DNA of 64,000 bases from Sphingobium wenxiniae (GTDB lineage Bacteria > Pseudomonadota > Alphaproteobacteria > Sphingomonadales > Sphingomonadaceae): positions 1 through 64,000 of the forward strand of contig NZ_VLKK01000009.1 of the NCBI RefSeq assembly GCF_007830065.1, read 5' to 3'. The first letter of the stretch is position 1; each line of letters opens with the position of its first letter. The position numbers were made by a program, and so were the translations under genes. The notes under the pieces were generated by a model, which searched no databases, was not told the origin of the DNA, and saw only the letters and a program-made list of their open reading frames with translations. Positions 33,250 to 43,208 of the stretch are shown in pieces.

Positions 33250-35078
33250 GCTTCCTCTCCTTTTCCATTGTCACGGACACTGCGGGGCGGCGGCACATAG
33301 GAGAGGATCGTATCCCCCTGCTGCGGCGTCGGACCCGATGCATGGGTGAAGAAGCGCAACGCCCCGCCCTTGCGGAGCAGCAGCAGCATGTCCGCGCCGT
33401 CGGGCAGATCGGCCTTGGCGTCCTCGAAGGCGAATTGTTCGCTGATCCGCGTCTTGCGGAAGGTCCAGCCCTCCGCCTCCCGGTTCAATATGTCCTCGAC
33501 GCCGAGGCCTGAGGCGAAGAGCGCGCGCCCCCGCAGCGATTCGGGCAAAGCGCGCGGGTCTTCGTCGTCGCTGGCATCGCCCAGTTGATAGACATTGTCG
33601 CGCCCCACCTCCGGCGCGAATTCGTTGCAGACAAGGGCGTTATAGGCTTCATTGTCGGACGCGGCGGCCAGCACCTGAAACTGCGTCAGGTCCAGCCGGT
33701 CCTCGGTCGCTTCGGCCAGGATTTCGCCATGATAGGTAGGGATGCCCGACTGGCGCGCGGGCGCGAGCCGCTGCCAGCTATTGTCGGCGATCATCACCGG
33801 CACCGCCAACTGGCGCAACTGATCGGCGAGGCTGAGGCTGAACGGCGTCGCCCCGACGATCAACAGCCCGCGATCGCTGGCCCCCGTCACCTTGAGCAGG
33901 CGCGCGACGGGCCGGATCGAAAAGCCATGCGCCAATATGGTCGCCACCACCACCGCGAAGGACAGGGTGACGAGGATCGACCCGTCCGCATAGCCCAGCC
34001 GGTCCAGCCTGAGCGCGAACAGCCCTGAAATCGCGATCGCCACGATGCCGCGCGGCGCGATCCAGGCGACGAACAGCCGTTCGTTCCACGGCACCGGGCT
34101 GAAGGCGAGGCTGAGCAGCACCGTCGCCGGCCGCACCAGGAACAGCAGCGCCAGCAGGAACGCCGCGAAGCGCCATTCGAACTGCCGCAGCACCGTAAGG
34201 TCGAGCGAGGCCGACAACAGCACGAACACGCCGGATATCAGCAGGACCGTGATATTCTCCTTGAACGGATGGATATCGCGCAGGGAATCGAGCCGCATGT
34301 TCGCCAGCGCGATGCCCATTACCGTCACCGCCAGCAGCCCGGTTTCCTGCTGGATGGCGTTGGACAGCACGAACACGCCGATCACGGCGACCAGCAGCAC
34401 CGGGGCTTTCAGATATTCCGGCACATGCCCGCGCGGAAAGGCCCAGCCCACCGCGCGCGCCGCAAGCCAGCCGATCAGCCCCGCCACCGCCGCCGCCGCG
34501 ATCAGCGCCGCGACCACGGCGATCAGCGTCCCGCCTGCCTCCGCCCGGCGCAGATATTCATAAGTGACGACGCCCGCCAGCGCGCCCACCGGATCGTTGA
34601 CGATCGCTTCCCATTTCAGCACGGCGCGCGGACGCGCCGCGACATTGCTCTGGCGCAGCAGCGGGATGACCACCGTGGGACCGGTCACGATCAGGATACC
34701 GGCGAACAGCACGGCCACCGGCCACACAAGCCCCGCGATATAATAGCACGCCAGGATGCCCAGCACCCATCCGATCGGCGCGCCCAGCAGGACCAGGCGC
34801 GTCACCGCTCCATCGGTCTTCCGCAATTCCCGGAAATTGAGGCTGAGCCCCCCTTCGAACAGGATCAGCGCCACGGCGATGGACACCATCGGCTCCAGCA
34901 GTTCGCCGAACGTCTGTTCCGGATTGACGAGGCCCGTGACAGGCCCGCCGATCACGCCCGCCGCCAGCATCAACGCGATGGCGGGCCAGCCGGTGCGCCA
35001 GGCGATCCACTGCGCGCCGATCCCCAAAATGCCGATCAGCGCGATGACCAAAGCCTGTGAATGCATGACGGGCAGCAT
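33246..35078 (-). CDS. Cation/proton antiporter with TrkA-N domain
   Basis: A 610-residue membrane protein. Residues 1-400 are the monovalent cation:proton antiporter fold with about 12 helices; the NDPVGAL segment carries the conserved Asp of the ion path. Residues about 410-530 form a cytoplasmic nucleotide-binding TrkA-N/RCK-like domain (GLLIVGATPFSLSLADQLRQL). This is the CPA1 NhaP-like arrangement that exchanges Na+ or K+ for H+. Start could also be ATG 35066 (MHSQALVIAL). It precedes and overlaps the OmpA-like gene. Confidence 0.88.
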   Translation of the reverse strand: MLPVMHSQALVIALIGILGIGAQWIAWRTGWPAIALMLAAGVIGGPVTGLVNPEQTFGELLEPMVSIAVALILFEGGLSLNFRELRKTDGAVTRLVLLGAPIGWVLGILACYYIAGLVWPVAVLFAGILIVTGPTVVIPLLRQSNVAARPRAVLKWEAIVNDPVGALAGVVTYEYLRRAEAGGTLIAVVAALIAAAAVAGLIGWLAARAVGWAFPRGHVPEYLKAPVLLVAVIGVFVLSNAIQQETGLLAVTVMGIALANMRLDSLRDIHPFKENITVLLISGVFVLLSASLDLTVLRQFEWRFAAFLLALLFLVRPATVLLSLAFSPVPWNERLFVAWIAPRGIVAIAISGLFALRLDRLGYADGSILVTLSFAVVVATILAHGFSIRPVARLLKVTGASDRGLLIVGATPFSLSLADQLRQLAVPVMIADNSWQRLAPARQSGIPTYHGEILAEATEDRLDLTQFQVLAAASDNEAYNALVCNEFAPEVGRDNVYQLGDASDDEDPRALPESLRGRALFASGLGVEDILNREAEGWTFRKTRISEQFAFEDAKADLPDGADMLLLLRKGGALRFFTHASGPTPQQGDTILSYVPPPRSVRDNGKGEEA

Positions 35079-35142
35079 AGACAGGTGAAAGGGACAACGT
35101 CACCCCTCTAAATTCAAAGGAAAAATAGGGCACGCAGCAAAA

Positions 35143-35162
35143 GGGGGCGCTCAAGCGCCCCC
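35143..35162 (-). terminator. Hairpin between DUF4168 region and antiporter gene
   Basis: GGGGGCGC (35143-35150), TCAA loop, GCGCCCCC (35155-35162): a perfect 8-bp stem. On the minus strand CTTTTGC follows; on the plus strand TCTTTCTT. Likely ends the minus-strand transcript that contains the tiny ORF and DUF4168 gene. Confidence 0.65.
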
Positions 35163-35214
35163 TCTTTCTTAGGGAATTATGCAGCTTGCGAACCCCTCGC
35201 GCTGGCTGGGGGAC

Positions 35215-35235
35215 TTAGCTGACTGTGGACATCAT
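35215..35235 (-). other. Six-codon ORF with strong ribosome binding site
   Basis: On the minus strand AAGGAGG stands 7-8 nt before ATG 35235; the ORF reads MMSTVS and stops. In the +1 frame the sequence continues open as QLSPPASARGSQAA and stops. A terminator-like hairpin follows at 35143-35162. This could be a tiny leader ORF, a frameshifted small gene, or a chance signal after the DUF4168 stop. Confidence 0.3.
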
Positions 35236-35251
35236 ATGGGTCCCTCCTTCA

Positions 35252-35276
35252 AACCGCCCGCGTTATTGGGGCGGTT
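35252..35276 (-). other. Hairpin over the DUF4168 stop codon
   Basis: AACCGCCC (35252-35259) and GGGCGGTT (35269-35276) form an 8-bp stem whose loop contains the DUF4168 stop codon. It precedes the six-codon ORF. A terminator or ribosome-stall structure is possible. Confidence 0.35.
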
Positions 35277-35676
35277 GCGCCGGGGCGGCCGGTTGTGCCG
35301 GTGCGGTCTGGGACGATGCGCCCGCCGCGGCCTGGATACGCTGCTGCAAGGCCGGATCGGCGGCGGCCGCCTGACCCATGGCATTGAACTTTTCAGGCGG
35401 AATACCCTTGGCTTCCAGGGCCGCCAGCATCTTCGTCTGCTTTTCGCCGGCGGCGATCGAACTGTCCGACTGGATTTTCGTCACTTCGACGGCGGCATCG
35501 GCGAACTGCTTGACATCGGCATCGCTGAAATTGCTTGCGCCCGCCGATGGCGCGGCGGGAGCCGGGCTGGCGGGCGCGGAGTCGGCGGGCGCCGTCTGCG
35601 CTGCGAGCGGAAAGGCCGTGAACAGGACCGTCGAACTGATAGCTGTCTTCAAAAAAGTCGATCTGCTGAAACCCAT
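35263..35676 (-). CDS. Secreted DUF4168 protein
   Basis: 137 residues from ATG 35676 (GGAG about 10 nt upstream). Signal peptide about 1-27 (LKTAISSTVLFTAFPLAAQ). The domain at about 50-110 (FSDADVKQFADAAVEVTKIQ and KFNAMGQAAAADPALQQRIQ) matches DUF4168, a small helical periplasmic domain of unknown function. Both flanks of the mature protein are Ala/Pro-rich. Stands alone, followed by a hairpin at its stop codon. Confidence 0.8.
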   Translation of the reverse strand: MGFSRSTFLKTAISSTVLFTAFPLAAQTAPADSAPASPAPAAPSAGASNFSDADVKQFADAAVEVTKIQSDSSIAAGEKQTKMLAALEAKGIPPEKFNAMGQAAAADPALQQRIQAAAGASSQTAPAQPAAPAQPPQ

Positions 35677-35881
35677 CAACGTGCTTCTCCTTCAGTTGCA
35701 AAGGATAAAGCTTTGGAGAATCCATCGCCCATGAAAGGCAAAACCGGCGAAGCGTGGGATTTCAGGGAGCGGCCGTTCGCGCTTTACGATTCACCGCATT
35801 TCCTGACCGACTGGCGGCAGCCGATATCGTTACCGGCCGACAATGAATGAGGGGCCGGGAACGCCCCGGCCCATGTTCGCC

Positions 35882-37906
35882 TTACCAGATCTTCACCCGG
35901 TCTTTAGGCGCCAGATAGATCTTGCCGTCCGCCGCAGGCTTGAACGCGTCGTACCATGTGTCGAAGTTCCGCACGATGTCCGCGCGATATTGCGACGGCG
36001 CATGCGGGTCGGTGACGAGCCGCTGGCGCAGGTTCGCCTCGCGATAGTTGCGCCGCCACACCTGCGCCCAGCCCAGGAAGAAGCGCTGGTCGCCCGTCGT
36101 CCCGTCGATCACCGGCGCAGGCTTGCCGCCCAGCGAGGCGTGATAGGCGTCGAGCGCCACCGCAAGACCCGCCAGATCGCCGATATTCTCGCCCAGCGTG
36201 AACGCGCCCTTCACATGCGCGCCGGGGAAGGGTTCATAGGCGTCATATTGCGCGACGAGCTTGTCGGTCAGGCCCTTGAAGGAGGCGACGTCCGCGTCCG
36301 TCCACCACTGATTGAGCTTGCCGCTTTCATCATATTTCGCGCCCTGGTCGTCGAAATGATGGCTGAGTTCATGGCCGATCACCGCGCCGATCCCGCCATA
36401 GTTGACCGCCGGGTCGGCATGGGGATCGAAGAAGGGCGGTTGCAGGATCGCGGCGGGGAAGACGATCTCCACCATGCCGAAATTGGCATAGGCGTTGATC
36501 TCCATCGGCGTCATGAACCATTCCTGCCGGTCGACGGGCTTGCCCAGCTTGTTCATCTCATAATCGAAGGCGAACCGGTTCGACCGCTCGGCATTGCCGA
36601 ACAGGTCGCCGCGCTCGATCGTCAGGCCCGAATAGTCGCGCCACTTGTCGGGATAGCCGATCTTGGGGGTGAAGGCGGCCAGCTTCTTGTGGGCGCGGGC
36701 CTTCGCTTCTCCGCTCATCCATGTGAGGCCGTCGATCCGGCGGCCCATGGCGGCGATCACATTCTTGACGAGCGCATCCATCGCCGCCTTGGTTTCCGGC
36801 GGGAAATATTGCGCGACATAGACCTTGCCCACTTCCTCGCCCAATGACGCCTTGAGGAAGTCGATACCGCGCTTCCATCGATCCTCCCGTTGCGGCGTGC
36901 CGGACAGGGTGGTTCCGTAAAAGGCGAAATCCTCATTGGCCATAGTATCGGGCAGGAAGTCGGCATAGGTGTGCAGGCTCCGCAGCAGCAGCGCGTCCTT
37001 GAGCACGCCGACGGGCGTTTTAGCGATCAGCGCCGCCTCGCCGGTGACGGCACTGGGCTGCGACACGATCAGCGTCCGGGGCGTGAGCGTGTTGGCCGCG
37101 AGAAAGGCCGCGAAGTCGAAACCGGGCGCGGCCTTCTGCAAATCGGCCGGCGTCATCTTGTTATAGGTCTTTTCCGCGTCGCGGCTGTCGATCTGGCTCC
37201 AGTGGACCCTGGCGACCTCCGTTTCGAACGCCATCAGCGCCTGCGCGCGCGCCTTGGCATCGGCTTCCCCGGCAAGCGTCAGCATCTTTTCCAGATGCGC
37301 GACATAGGCGGTGCGGATCGCCGCCATCTTGCCATCCTGTTCCAGATAATAGTCGCGATCGGGCAGCCCGATACCGCTCTGGCGGAGGGTCAGGATATAG
37401 CTTTCCGGGTCCTTGTCATCCTGCCCCACATAGATGCCGAACGGGCCGTCGATCCCGGCCCGCGCGGCTTTCGCGGCGAGCGCGACATAGCCCGCCTTGT
37501 CCTTTACCTTGCCAATTTCGGCCAGCCACGGCTTGATCGGGGCCAAGCCTTTCGCCTCCACGGCGGCGGCGTCCATATAGCTGGCATAGGCCGCGCCGAT
37601 CTTGCTGGAAGAGTCCGCCTGCGCCGCTTCCAATATGCCGCGCGTGCGTTCGCGCGACAGATCGTCCAGCGTGTTGAACGCGCCATAGTTGGACTTGTCC
37701 GCCGGGATCGGCGTATTCTTCGCCCATGTACCGTTGGCGTGGTCGTAGAAGTCGTCACCCGGCTTCACCGACCTGTCCATGCCCGCCGTGTCGAAACCGT
37801 AAGTGCCGTAGGTGGGCTTGCCCGCCTGTGGCGCGGGATCGGCCAGCGCCACGGAAGAAGCCAGTGCCAGCGCCGACATCGCCGCACCGAGGAAAAGATG
37901 GTTCAT
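35882..37906 (-). CDS. M13 family zinc metallopeptidase (neprilysin/PepO-like)
   Basis: 674 residues from ATG 37906 with AAGGGAA upstream. Signal peptide about 1-21 (SALALASSVALADPAP). The N-terminal M13 helical domain (YGTYGFDTAGMDRSVKPGDDFY, NGTWAKNTPIPADKS) is followed by the catalytic part with HExxH in VIGHELSHHFDDQG and the third zinc ligand in GENIGDLAG. It should degrade peptides in the periplasm. Length matches the bacterial family. The same frame is open 123 bp further upstream but lacks signal-peptide sense there. Confidence 0.94.
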   Translation of the reverse strand: MNHLFLGAAMSALALASSVALADPAPQAGKPTYGTYGFDTAGMDRSVKPGDDFYDHANGTWAKNTPIPADKSNYGAFNTLDDLSRERTRGILEAAQADSSSKIGAAYASYMDAAAVEAKGLAPIKPWLAEIGKVKDKAGYVALAAKAARAGIDGPFGIYVGQDDKDPESYILTLRQSGIGLPDRDYYLEQDGKMAAIRTAYVAHLEKMLTLAGEADAKARAQALMAFETEVARVHWSQIDSRDAEKTYNKMTPADLQKAAPGFDFAAFLAANTLTPRTLIVSQPSAVTGEAALIAKTPVGVLKDALLLRSLHTYADFLPDTMANEDFAFYGTTLSGTPQREDRWKRGIDFLKASLGEEVGKVYVAQYFPPETKAAMDALVKNVIAAMGRRIDGLTWMSGEAKARAHKKLAAFTPKIGYPDKWRDYSGLTIERGDLFGNAERSNRFAFDYEMNKLGKPVDRQEWFMTPMEINAYANFGMVEIVFPAAILQPPFFDPHADPAVNYGGIGAVIGHELSHHFDDQGAKYDESGKLNQWWTDADVASFKGLTDKLVAQYDAYEPFPGAHVKGAFTLGENIGDLAGLAVALDAYHASLGGKPAPVIDGTTGDQRFFLGWAQVWRRNYREANLRQRLVTDPHAPSQYRADIVRNFDTWYDAFKPAADGKIYLAPKDRVKIW

Positions 37907-38025
37907 GCGTATTTCCCTTGCTTGAGCGGCCGCACCAAGGCGGCCGGCATGCAGGGACTTGAAACGGCGGCGGACGCCTTGTCCATGTCGTTTGTCGAAA
38001 AATAGCAGCCGCTTGCGACTTGGGA

Positions 38026-38646
38026 TCACGCGGCGGGCAGCTTGATTCCGGCGGCGAAGGCGTCCGCCAGACCGGCTGGATCGAGCGCCGGAAGATAGGG
38101 CAGACGGCCCAGACTCGCGACCTTGCCCAGCACCGGAATGATCCGCTCATTTTCCGCATGAGGATCGCCGATGAAGGCGATGCCCGCGATCGGCACGCCC
38201 CGCGCCCGCAGCGCCGCGATACTGAGCAGGCTGTGATTGATGGTGCCAAGTCCCGTGCGCGCGCAGAGGATCACGGGCACTCCCCAATGGGCGAACAGAT
38301 CGGCCATCAGCAGCGTCTCGCCGACCGGCACGAGCACGCCACCCGCGCCCTCCACCACCAGCGGCCCGTCGACGCGCGGCAGCGCGAGCCGGTCCAGGCT
38401 TATCTCCACCCCGTCGATCCGCGCGGCCAGATGAGGGGAGGCGGGCGTGGTCAGGCGATAGGCTTCGGGCAGGATGCGGCCGGGGGCAAGGCCGGACAGC
38501 CGCGCCGCCGTTTCGCTGTCCCCTTCCGGGTCGACGCCCGCCTGGATCGGCTTCCAATAATAGCCGCCGAGCGCGCCCGCGAGCGCCGCGGCGAAGACCG
38601 TTTTGCCGATGCCCGTATCGGTGCCGGTCACGACAAGCACGCTCAT
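38026..38646 (-). CDS. bioD: Dethiobiotin synthase
   Basis: 206 residues from ATG 38646, overlapping the bioF stop as ATGA. The P-loop is [17 protein letters not shown], followed by YWKPIQAGV and [10 protein letters not shown], the standard BioD motifs. It carboxylates DAPA with CO2 and ATP to give dethiobiotin. The order bioF-bioD shows coupled translation. The frame is open further upstream but this is antisense overlap with bioF and not real. Confidence 0.95.
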   Translation of the reverse strand: MSVLVVTGTDTGIGKTVFAAALAGALGGYYWKPIQAGVDPEGDSETAARLSGLAPGRILPEAYRLTTPASPHLAARIDGVEISLDRLALPRVDGPLVVEGAGGVLVPVGETLLMADLFAHWGVPVILCARTGLGTINHSLLSIAALRARGVPIAGIAFIGDPHAENERIIPVLGKVASLGRLPYLPALDPAGLADAFAAGIKLPAA

Positions 38647-39767
38647 GCCAGGGCCCGCCGCAATGCTTCGCCCAGCGCCGCGACATCGGCGCGCCCGACA
38701 TTGAGCGTCAGCGACACGCGCAGGCGGCTTGTCCCCGGCGGCACGGTCGGCGGGCGGATGCCGCGCACGTCGAATCCGTCCGCCTGCAAGGCCGCCGCCA
38801 CCGCCATGGCGCGGACGTCCTTGCCCAATATCACCGGGATGATCTGGCTGCGCGGGGAGGGCAGGCCCAACGGGGCGCAGATCGTTTCCGCCGCGTCCTG
38901 CCGCAGGATGGTGAGACGCTGGCGATGGTCGTCGGCGCTTTCCACCCGGTCGAGCGCCGCCGACACCGCCACGGCCATCAAGGGCGAGGGCGCGGTGGAG
39001 AAGATGAAGGGACGCGCCCGGTTGATCAGATAGTCGATATAAAGGCGCGGCCCGCAGACCAGCGCGCCCTCCACGCCCATCGCCTTGCCGCAGGTGTGCA
39101 GGCTGACGACGTTGTGAAGGCCGTCCAGTCCCGCTGACAGCCCCCTGCCCGCCGGGCCGAAGACGCCCGTGGCATGGGCCTCGTCCAGCAGCAGCATGGC
39201 GTCGTGCCGCGCCGCGATCTCCGCAAGGCCGGCGAGCGGCGCGACGTCTCCGTCCATCGAATAGAGCGTTTCCACCGCGATCCACACCCGGCCCTTGCCG
39301 CCTTCGGCGCGCCATGCGGCGATCAGGTCGGCGAAGCTCTGCGCGTCATTGTGGCGGGCGAAGACGGCGGCCGCCTTCGACAGGCGGATGCCGTCATGGA
39401 CGCTGGCATGGATCAACTCGTCCGCGACGATCAGGTCGCCGCGCTGCGGCAGGGCGGACAGCAGCGCCATGTTCGCCAGCAGGCCATTGGCCAGGAACAG
39501 GGCGGCCTCGGTGCGGAAGAAAGCGGCGGCCTTCGCCTCCAGCCCTTCATGTTCGGGCGCGTTGCCGCGCAGCAGGCGCGATCCGCCCGATCCCACCGGC
39601 ACGCCCCGGCCGACGGCGTCCGCCACTGCCTGCCCGATGATGGGATCGGACGACAGGCCAAGATAGTCGTTGGAGGCGAAGTCGCGGCCCGAGCGGGAAA
39701 CCAGGCGGCGAAGGCGGCCACGCGATTCCAGCGCGGCCAGTTGCGAGCGATGGGGTTCGCTGTTCAT
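38643..39767 (-). CDS. bioF: 8-amino-7-oxononanoate synthase
   Basis: A 374-residue PLP enzyme of the alpha-oxoamine synthase family that joins pimeloyl-CoA/ACP and alanine. Motifs: [13 protein letters not shown] near the start, [15 protein letters not shown] for the PLP-ring Asp/His, and the lysine in [14 protein letters not shown]. It is followed by bioD with a 4-bp overlap. bioB and bioC are not in the window. Confidence 0.95.
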   Translation of the reverse strand: MNSEPHRSQLAALESRGRLRRLVSRSGRDFASNDYLGLSSDPIIGQAVADAVGRGVPVGSGGSRLLRGNAPEHEGLEAKAAAFFRTEAALFLANGLLANMALLSALPQRGDLIVADELIHASVHDGIRLSKAAAVFARHNDAQSFADLIAAWRAEGGKGRVWIAVETLYSMDGDVAPLAGLAEIAARHDAMLLLDEAHATGVFGPAGRGLSAGLDGLHNVVSLHTCGKAMGVEGALVCGPRLYIDYLINRARPFIFSTAPSPLMAVAVSAALDRVESADDHRQRLTILRQDAAETICAPLGLPSPRSQIIPVILGKDVRAMAVAAALQADGFDVRGIRPPTVPPGTSRLRVSLTLNVGRADVAALGEALRRALA

Positions 39768-39835
39768 GACCGGAGCCTATAGGCGCGGGTCCGGACGGGA
39801 GCAAGAATGGCGTGAAGCCGCCAGCAGATCGCAGC

Positions 39836-39871
39836 AAGGGACCACCGGACCGGAAAGTCCGACGGTCCCTT
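39836..39871 (-). terminator. Long hairpin after hppA
   Basis: AAGGGACC-ac-CGGAC pairs with GTCCG-ac-GGTCCCTT around a CGGAAA loop: 13 base pairs with a central mismatch pair, 14 bp beyond the hppA stop. A probable transcription end for hppA. Confidence 0.65.
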
Positions 39872-39884
39872 GTCCGCCCCTATT

Positions 39885-42008
39885 TCAGACGCCGTGCGCC
39901 AGCGCCGCCAGCAGCAGCAGCGCGACGATATTGGTGATCTTGATCATCGGGTTCACGGCGGGGCCGGCCGTGTCCTTATAGGGATCGCCAACCGTATCGC
40001 CCGTCACCGCGGCCTTATGGGCTTCGCTGCCCTTGCCGCCATGATGGCCGTCCTCGATATATTTCTTGGCATTGTCCCATGCGCCGCCGCCCGAGGTCAT
40101 GGATATGGCGACGAACAGGCCGGAGACGATGACGCCCAGCAGCAACGCGCCCAGAGCCGCGAAGCCGTTGGCCGTTCCCGCCACCGCCGCGATCGCGAAA
40201 TAGACGACGATCGGCGCCAGCACGGGAAGCAGGCTGGGGATAATCATCTCCTTGATCGCGGCGCGCGTGACGAGGTCAACCGTGCGGGCATAGTTGGGCC
40301 GCGACGTGCCCTCCATGATGCCCTTGTTGGTGGCGAACTGGTCGCGCACGTCCTTGACCACGTCGCCCGCCGCGCGGCCAACGGCGGTCATCCCCATCGC
40401 GCCGAACAGATAGGGCAGCAGCGCGCCCAGCAGCAGGCCGACGATGACATAGGGATTGGACAGGCTGAAATCGACCGGCTCGGTAAGGCCCAGCGCCGTG
40501 TTGTAGAACTTCAGATCCTCCGTATAGGCGCCGAACAGCACCAGCGCGGCAAGGCCCGCCGAACCGATGGCATAGCCCTTCGTCACCGCCTTGGTCGTGT
40601 TGCCCACGGCATCGAGCGCATCGGTCTTGACCCGGACGCTGTCGTCCATATGCGCCATTTCCGCGATCCCGCCCGCATTGTCCGTCACCGGACCATAAGC
40701 GTCGAGCGCGACCACCATCCCGGCAAGCGCCAGCATGGCCGTGGCGGCAAAGGCGATGCCGATCAGGCCCGCCTGGCTGTAGGCGACGATGATGCCGACC
40801 ACGATCACCAGCGTCGGCAGCGCGGTCGCTTCGAGGGACACGGCAAGGCCCTGGATGACGTTGGTGCCATGGCCGGTTTCCGATGCGCGGGCGATGGAGC
40901 GAACCGGGCGGTAATTGGTGCCGGTATAATATTCGGTGATCCACACGATCAGGCCGGTGACGGCCAGACCCACCATCATCGACCAGAACAGCGCCATGCC
41001 GGTATAGCCGCCATTGCCGTCCAGATCGGTGCCGAAGGGCGTATGAAGATCGCCCAGCGTATATTGCGTCACGAAATACAGCGCCGGGATCGACAGGATC
41101 ACCGTAGTCCAGAGTCCCTTGTAGAGCGCGCCCATGATCGACTGGCTGGCGCCCAGCCGCACCATATAGGTGCCGATGATGGAGGTGATGATGCACACGC
41201 CGCCCACGATCAACGGCAGGGCCATCAATTTGTGCAGGAAGGCGTTGTCGACGCCGCTCACCAGCAGCGCGGTCAGCACCATGGTCGCCCCGACCGTCAC
41301 CACATAGGTTTCGAACAGGTCGGCCGCCATGCCCGCGCAATCGCCGACATTGTCGCCGACATTGTCCGCGATGACGGCGGGATTGCGTGGATCATCCTCC
41401 GGAATGCCTGCTTCCACCTTGCCGACGAGGTCCGCGCCCACGTCAGCCGCCTTGGTGAAGATGCCGCCGCCCAGACGCGCGAAGATGGAGATCAGCGACG
41501 CGCCGAACGCCAGCGCCACCAGGGAGTCGATCACCAGCCGGTCATCGGGCGCATGGCCCGCCGGACCTGTCAGATACCAGTAGAAGACGCTGATCGCGAG
41601 CAAGGCGAGGCCCGCCACCAGCATCCCTGTGATGGCTCCCGCCCGGAAGGCGACGGTCAATCCCTGTTGCAGCGTGCCGCGCGCGGCTTCGGCGGTGCGG
41701 ACATTGGCGCGGACGGAAATGTTCATCCCGATGAACCCCGCCGCGCCCGAAAGGATCGCGCCGATCAGGAAACCCACGGCCGATGTCACGCCCAGAAAGA
41801 AGAAGACCAGCGCCGCGACGACGATGCCGACCAGCGCGATGGTCGTATATTGCCGGCCCAGATAGGCTTTCGCGCCTTCCTGGATCGCGCCCGCTATGGC
41901 CTGCATGGTTTCATTGCCCGGCGATGCGGCCAATACCTGACGACTGGTGAAAAGGCCGTAGAGCACGGCCAGCAGGCCGCACCCTATGGCGATATAGACA
42001 ATCTGCAT
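39885..42008 (-). CDS. hppA: Membrane-bound proton-translocating pyrophosphatase
   Basis: A 707-residue integral membrane enzyme with about 16 helices that couples pyrophosphate hydrolysis to ion pumping. The substrate site is visible in [22 protein letters not shown] and [21 protein letters not shown]. The motif GNTTKA has Lys where K+-dependent enzymes have Ala, which marks the K+-independent, proton-pumping class. Transcribed alone, with a clear hairpin downstream. The 238 bp between it and thiL contain no other gene or riboswitch that I could recognise. Confidence 0.96.
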   Translation of the reverse strand: MQIVYIAIGCGLLAVLYGLFTSRQVLAASPGNETMQAIAGAIQEGAKAYLGRQYTTIALVGIVVAALVFFFLGVTSAVGFLIGAILSGAAGFIGMNISVRANVRTAEAARGTLQQGLTVAFRAGAITGMLVAGLALLAISVFYWYLTGPAGHAPDDRLVIDSLVALAFGASLISIFARLGGGIFTKAADVGADLVGKVEAGIPEDDPRNPAVIADNVGDNVGDCAGMAADLFETYVVTVGATMVLTALLVSGVDNAFLHKLMALPLIVGGVCIITSIIGTYMVRLGASQSIMGALYKGLWTTVILSIPALYFVTQYTLGDLHTPFGTDLDGNGGYTGMALFWSMMVGLAVTGLIVWITEYYTGTNYRPVRSIARASETGHGTNVIQGLAVSLEATALPTLVIVVGIIVAYSQAGLIGIAFAATAMLALAGMVVALDAYGPVTDNAGGIAEMAHMDDSVRVKTDALDAVGNTTKAVTKGYAIGSAGLAALVLFGAYTEDLKFYNTALGLTEPVDFSLSNPYVIVGLLLGALLPYLFGAMGMTAVGRAAGDVVKDVRDQFATNKGIMEGTSRPNYARTVDLVTRAAIKEMIIPSLLPVLAPIVVYFAIAAVAGTANGFAALGALLLGVIVSGLFVAISMTSGGGAWDNAKKYIEDGHHGGKGSEAHKAAVTGDTVGDPYKDTAGPAVNPMIKITNIVALLLLAALAHGV

Positions 42009-42246
42009 GGATGTTCCTCTCCCCCTATTATGAGATGCATCGGCCGCTCCGCAGGGATGACGGACGGGCGAAGAACGTCAAGGCGGGCGGCCGGAAACAG
42101 ACATGTCCGGCATCGGGCACCGCATCACTCAGCATCAGGGTCGCGCGCATCAGGCAGTCCAACCGGGCTGAAAACAGGATCGTGCGAAGCTACAGGGCGT
42201 AAAGGCTGCGTCAACCCATTATGATGTGACGTGATTCAAGCGAATT

Positions 42247-43161
42247 TCAGCCATGCTCCCAACCGAGCCTGCCGGGCAGCGGCACCGCCGCGCCGTCGAT
42301 CATCAGCGTCAGGCCGCTTCCCGCCGAAAAGCGCCCCACGGGAATGGCGCGCACCGGCGGCTTCACCTTGGGCGGCAGGGCGAAGAGCAGCTCATAATCG
42401 TCCCCCGCCCGCGCCGCCGCGATCTGGACCGCGGTGCTGCCGCCGCGCACCGCCTCCAACGCGGGCGACAGGGGAATATGGTCGATGGTGACGGCCAGCC
42501 CGCTCGCCGCCGCCATGCGCGACGCATCCAGCAGCAGACCGTCCGACACGTCCATCATCGCATGGACGATCGGCGCGAGCAGCGCCCCTTCGGCAAGGCG
42601 CGGGCGCGGGCGGCGATAGGCTTCGACCAGCGGCCCGGCGGCCTGTGGGGCCGAGCGGGCAAGCTCCAGCCCGATCCCCGCATCGCCCACCGGGCCGGTC
42701 AGGTACAGATGGTCGCCCGCCCGCCCCCCGCTGCGCGCGGGAACCGGGCCGGCCGCCTCGCCGATGGCGGTCAGGCTGTAGCTGCGCGGGGCGCGGGGCG
42801 GCAGCTTCACCGTGTCGCCGCCCAGCAGCGGCATGGCATGGCGATTCAGCGCTTCGTTCAAACCCTCCAGAAAGGCCGCGTCCCAGCTTTCGTCGCCCGA
42901 CAGCGCATAGCCCAGCAGGCAACCGACGGGCCGCGCGCCCTTGGCGGCAAGGTCGGACAGATTCACCGCCGCCAGCTTCCACCCGATATCGGCGGGCGGG
43001 TCGGCGGGCAGATAGTGGACGCCCTCCGCCATCGTATCGCTGGTGAGGATGAGCCGCGCGCCGCCGATTTCCAGCACCGCCGCATCGTCGGCCAGGCCGC
43101 GCGCGGCGGGGTCGGTCGCCATCGCGCGCAAAAGGGCAAGGAAACGGGATTCAGCGGACAT
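42247..43161 (-). CDS. thiL: Thiamine-monophosphate kinase
   Basis: 304 residues. ThiL phosphorylates thiamine phosphate to the active diphosphate. Visible family motifs are LADDAAVLEI (first Asp pair), TSDTMAEGVHYLP, NLSDLAAKGARPVG, and DVSDGLLLDASRMAAASG. It is the last gene of the nusB-thiL pair, 47 bp after nusB, an association common in bacteria. No thiamine riboswitch is seen. Confidence 0.93.
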   Translation of the reverse strand: MSAESRFLALLRAMATDPAARGLADDAAVLEIGGARLILTSDTMAEGVHYLPADPPADIGWKLAAVNLSDLAAKGARPVGCLLGYALSGDESWDAAFLEGLNEALNRHAMPLLGGDTVKLPPRAPRSYSLTAIGEAAGPVPARSGGRAGDHLYLTGPVGDAGIGLELARSAPQAAGPLVEAYRRPRPRLAEGALLAPIVHAMMDVSDGLLLDASRMAAASGLAVTIDHIPLSPALEAVRGGSTAVQIAAARAGDDYELLFALPPKVKPPVRAIPVGRFSAGSGLTLMIDGAAVPLPGRLGWEHG

Positions 43162-43208
43162 GGCGCGAATCTAGCCTATTTTCCGCGCTTGCGCTCCTCA
43201 GGGCGCGC

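Noticed and set aside
39870-42224. 784-codon open frame antisense to hppA
   Set aside because: Shadow of hppA, whose catalytic motifs are intact on the minus strand.
42009-42246. Possible thiamine or other riboswitch between hppA and thiL
   Set aside because: It lies downstream of thiL, not in its leader, and no aptamer motif could be recognised.
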